From NCBI RefSeq assembly GCF_900114925.1, contig NZ_FOUR01000001.1:496001-560000 (forward strand): DNA of 64,000 bases, in the 5' to 3' direction. The stretch is from Marinobacter pelagius (GTDB lineage Bacteria > Pseudomonadota > Gammaproteobacteria > Pseudomonadales > Oleiphilaceae). The notes under the pieces were generated by a model. The model had not been told where the DNA came from and did no database searches. It saw only the letters and a list, made by a program, of their open reading frames with translations. The translations under genes and the position numbers were made by a program. Shown here piece after piece: positions 62,028 to 64,000 of this stretch (positions are counted from its first letter, which is position 1; each line of letters begins with the position of its first letter).

Positions 62028-62333
62028 TAAAGATAACTCCTGTTTGGTGCATTTGAGGGTTGAAGAATTTACGGGACGCAAAGATACGGATTTTTCCGGC
62101 TTCGTTTAAATTGATAATTTCCAATCAAGGGATAGGTTCAGTCTATCCAGGCGAAGCCCGGATCAACAACCCGCAGCCAATTCCATCCCGGGAAGTAACT
62201 GCGGTTGTTGATATGGGGTCTTATCCCGCAAGTTCAATCTTGTGGAAATCCAGAATATTTTCCCTGGGTGACGATTTGATGGCAGCCACCTCGCTCCGTT
62301 ACTTCGCCAGGATGCAGGCAAAGCAGGAAAGAT
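62028..62333. other. 306-bp intergenic region with ahpC promoter
   Basis: Contains the ahpC leader, an AT-rich promoter segment (62100-62130) and an OxyR-like site. Beyond 62150 I recognise no coding frame or structured RNA up to the 3' end of the small gene at 62334. Confidence 0.6.
62110..62146 (-). promoter_or_regulatory. OxyR-like site upstream of ahpC
   Basis: Plus-strand tetrads ATTG-N7-CCAA-N7-ATAG-N7-CTAT at 62110-62146. As at ahpF, the right half (ATAG-N7-CTAT) is perfect and the left half is degenerate, which is the consistent pattern of one regulator. It is 83-119 bp before the ahpC start. Confidence 0.6.
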
Positions 62334-62546
62334 TTATTTCTTACGACGGTAGTCCGGATTGGTCCAGCATACCGGCAGGGCTTCACCAGAAGGAAACACC
62401 AGTTCCGATTTCCGGTAGAACTCGGGATCCTGGGCCTCCTCTCCGTAATGCAAACTGCCTTTGACAGAGTCGAGATGGGGATCAAACAAAGCTGCGGTAT
62501 CAAGCACTTCAATCAAGTGCCCGGTGGCTTTCTCGGCAACAAACAT
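62334..62546 (-). CDS. Small hypothetical protein
   Basis: 70 residues from ATG 62546, which has a strong AAGGAG site eight bases upstream; a longer frame upstream is not supported. Begins MFVAEKATGHLIEVLDTAAL and is acidic in the middle, with a final PVCWTNPDYRRKK. No domain recognised and no signal peptide or membrane segment. The good ribosome site and the clean start are the main evidence that it is real. It follows the DUF3175 gene on the minus strand by 58 bp and may share its transcript. Confidence 0.6.
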   Translation of the reverse strand: MFVAEKATGHLIEVLDTAALFDPHLDSVKGSLHYGEEAQDPEFYRKSELVFPSGEALPVCWTNPDYRRKK

Positions 62547-62604
62547 GGACGAACTCCTTCTCGGGGGATTATCCCTAAACTTAACAGAAGACCCGGCAGT
62601 CTGC

Positions 62605-62928
62605 TTATTTCCGGTCAACGGACTGTTTCCGTGGCCGCCCATACAGGGCTCGCAATTCATCCTTGGCCTGCTCCAGTCGTTGCCGTTGCTCTTCAGGAAG
62701 ATGTTTACCCGCACGGTTGATGTAGAACGTCAGCATCGACATGGCGGCGCGGAAAGGTTTGGATTTCCGCCGTGAACTCTGTTCCGCTGAACGCTTCAGG
62801 GATAACGCAATCTCCTTCGGATCCTCCAGGGTAAAAATACCGTCCTCGAGATCCAGCGAGTCACTGGTCTCCGTCACTCTCTGTGACCATTGGCTTGCAG
62901 GCTCACTCCGGACTTTTTGTGAACTCAT
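62605..62928 (-). CDS. DUF3175-family protein
   Basis: 107 residues. The core SQRVTETSDSLDLEDGIFTL followed by DPKEIALSLKRSAEQSSRRK and SAMSML-like AAMSMLTFYINRAGKHLP matches the DUF3175 pattern well, and it ends in a basic tail. Function unknown. It is charged and has no membrane segment, so it is likely cytoplasmic. Upstream of a small hypothetical gene on the same strand and divergent from the DUF4396 gene. Confidence 0.83.
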   Translation of the reverse strand: MSSQKVRSEPASQWSQRVTETSDSLDLEDGIFTLEDPKEIALSLKRSAEQSSRRKSKPFRAAMSMLTFYINRAGKHLPEEQRQRLEQAKDELRALYGRPRKQSVDRK

Positions 62929-63047
62929 GATCCCCTCCTGTGTGCGTTACCTCGGCCGTTCTTCACCATACATGGTTGAAAAACGGTCAAGCGGGTCCAG
63001 AGTTTAAACATTACTCCAAATTTTCCGGGCAAAGGTTTCTCTCGGCT

Positions 63048-63731
63048 ATGGCTATTGACCAGATTCAGGCCTTGATCGACAACTGGACCGGTCTCGGTAT
63101 CTGGCTGGCCCTCGTCGCAGCCAGTGTTGCGTGGGTGGTCTACGATCTGCGCACCAACAACAGCCACATCGCCTCCATGATGCAGTGGGTATGGGGACTG
63201 ACAGTACTCTATTCCGGCCCCATCGGTGTCCTGATCTACCGCTATTCGGGGCGCAAGCAGATAGCCACCGACAGTCTGTCCAGAAAAGGCTTCCGCTCCG
63301 TGGCCCACTGCTATTCCGGCTGCGGCATCGGTGAGATCCTCGGTGTCATTATCTCCGTCGGCCTGTTTGCCATGGGAAATTTCTGGGCTGCGATCATCAC
63401 CTTCTCGCTGGCGTACATCTTCGGCTTCGCCATGAATATCGGCCCCATGATGCAGAACGGCATGCCCTTCAAGGAAGCCTTCAAGGGTGCCTTCGTGGCG
63501 GAATCCATCTCCATCGTGGTCATGGAATCTGTGGCCATCACCACGGACCTGTACCTGGGTGGTGAAGCGACCATGAGCGATGCCCTGTTCTGGTCATCAC
63601 TCTATGTGTCCCTGTCGCTTGGCCTGTTCGCCGCCTGGCCGGCAAATCTGCTGCTGATCAAATATGGTCTGAAGGGCGGCATGGGCGATCCGAGAGACAC
63701 GGACGCGGCAGCGCATGCGCACTGCCACTGA
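63048..63731 (+). CDS. DUF4396-family membrane protein
   Basis: 227 residues with about six hydrophobic helices. Family blocks: ASVAWVVYDLRTNNSHIASM near the start with a Tyr-Asp in helix 1, TVLYSGPIGVLIYRYSGRK in helix 2, and a His/Cys-containing SVAHCYSGCGIGEILGVIIS in helix 3, suggestive of a metal site. It ends in a His-containing tail (AHAHCH). Inner-membrane protein of unknown role; homologues are sometimes annotated as copper-related by neighbours. The ATG at 63048 lacks a strong ribosome site; a longer frame extends upstream but is poorly supported. Confidence 0.78.
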   Translation: MAIDQIQALIDNWTGLGIWLALVAASVAWVVYDLRTNNSHIASMMQWVWGLTVLYSGPIGVLIYRYSGRKQIATDSLSRKGFRSVAHCYSGCGIGEILGVIISVGLFAMGNFWAAIITFSLAYIFGFAMNIGPMMQNGMPFKEAFKGAFVAESISIVVMESVAITTDLYLGGEATMSDALFWSSLYVSLSLGLFAAWPANLLLIKYGLKGGMGDPRDTDAAAHAHCH

Positions 63732-63776
63732 TCCGCTCATCAAGATTGGCGTTGAGTGAAAAAACTGACAGGAGCA

Positions 63777-64000
63777 TCAAAATGCTCGCGTGTCCTCGAT
63801 AATCACGACCTGTTCGGCATCGAAGGTACCATCTGTGGCGCACACACCGTAAACATCCACCGTCTGATCGGCCTCAAGGGTACCGCCATCACGGGAGGTG
63901 CTGCCGGAGTCAGTCACGGTCACGGTCAGGAACCGGGTCTCTGCATCGGTCACGATCTGCAGGTCACCGGCAGAATCACCACAGGGGTTATCGTCGGCGA
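63777..64000 (-). CDS. Partial gene, C-terminal 73 residues of an unknown protein
   Basis: The frame enters from the right edge and stops at 63777 (TGA). The visible part begins ADDNPCGDSAGDLQIVTDAE and ends QVVIIEDTRAF. It is acidic, beta-rich by pattern and has two cysteines, and no domain is recognised. The regular alternation (RFLTVTVTDSGS, DQTVDVYGVC) suggests an exported beta-sandwich type fold. The N-terminus, and any signal peptide, are outside the window. Converges on the DUF4396 gene. Confidence 0.65.
   Translation of the reverse strand, partial: ADDNPCGDSAGDLQIVTDAETRFLTVTVTDSGSTSRDGGTLEADQTVDVYGVCATDGTFDAEQVVIIEDTRAF

Noticed and set aside
1..64000. CRISPR arrays, tRNA or rRNA genes, prophage or complete insertion sequences
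   Set aside because: No regularly spaced identical repeats, cloverleaf with CCA end, transposase or integrase was recognised on either strand.

Overview
The window is about 60% GC, gene-dense and has no rRNA or tRNA that I could recognise. Gene content points to a marine, lipid- and hydrocarbon-using gammaproteobacterium of the Marinobacter type. That assignment is inferred from family content: an AlmA-like long-chain alkane monooxygenase, a second Baeyer-Villiger-type flavin monooxygenase, an 835-residue FadE, a PhaC-family hydrolase, OmpW and two-subunit PntAB. It does not rest on a marker gene.

Layout. 1-9 kb: end of an RNase II-family exonuclease, a YihG-type acyltransferase, a PhaC-like hydrolase, a haloacid dehalogenase divergent from a LysR regulator, a Bcr/CflA pump, thiol peroxidase Tpx, a MATE pump and a hotdog thioesterase. 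9-24 kb: a NUDIX/metallo-beta-lactamase fusion, a Pmp3-type mini-protein, a secreted aspartoacylase-like protein, transporters, a PatB/MalY lyase, a UbiA prenyltransferase, FadE, a TrmO-like protein, a GcvA-like LysR, ChaC and MarC. 24-31 kb: an acetyl-CoA hydrolase/CoA-transferase, an AT-richer Tle1-type lipase toxin with its DUF2931 lipoprotein, and a flavin monooxygenase divergent from a FabR-like TetR. 31-42 kb: pntAB, an Old Yellow Enzyme divergent from an HxlR regulator, ompW behind FNR/ANR-like boxes, a five-heme lipoprotein cytochrome divergent from a 749-residue exported protein with a C-terminal Cys/FDPT/TM/basic sorting tail, and then a CPBP intramembrane protease. 42-53 kb: RhlE helicase, a TlpA-DsbG redox pair, a DUF302 protein, MltF, AlmA, an EncFtn-type ferritin, a YgjV protein, acetylpolyamine amidohydrolase and a transglutaminase-like protein. 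53-64 kb: ahpF, a GHKL ATPase, DUF3581, a Ca2+-type P-ATPase, ahpC, DUF3175, DUF4396 and the end of an unknown gene.

Two signals stand out. First, seven copies of an intergenic palindromic element (about 100-195 bp) lie in the first 31 kb. In each copy the outer 22-29 bp arms pair almost perfectly, but the arm sequence changes from copy to copy by paired substitutions, while an internal block is conserved. The copies sit between convergent, tandem and divergent genes, so they are not simply terminators. Second, at 39.7-42.5 kb a protein with a tripartite C-terminal sorting tail is followed by a small CPBP-family protease, which looks like a dedicated surface-anchoring or processing pair. Other leads are the mosaic Tle1 toxin, an encapsulin-cargo-type ferritin with no targeting tail or shell gene, a paraMORC-like GHKL ATPase, and matching OxyR-like sites before the separated ahpF and ahpC.

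Physiologically the genes fit aerobic use of long-chain lipids with strong peroxide and redox defence (Tpx, AhpC, AhpF, PntAB, ChaC, TlpA/DsbG). Start codons were moved from the longest reading frame wherever a better ribosome site or family alignment supported it.
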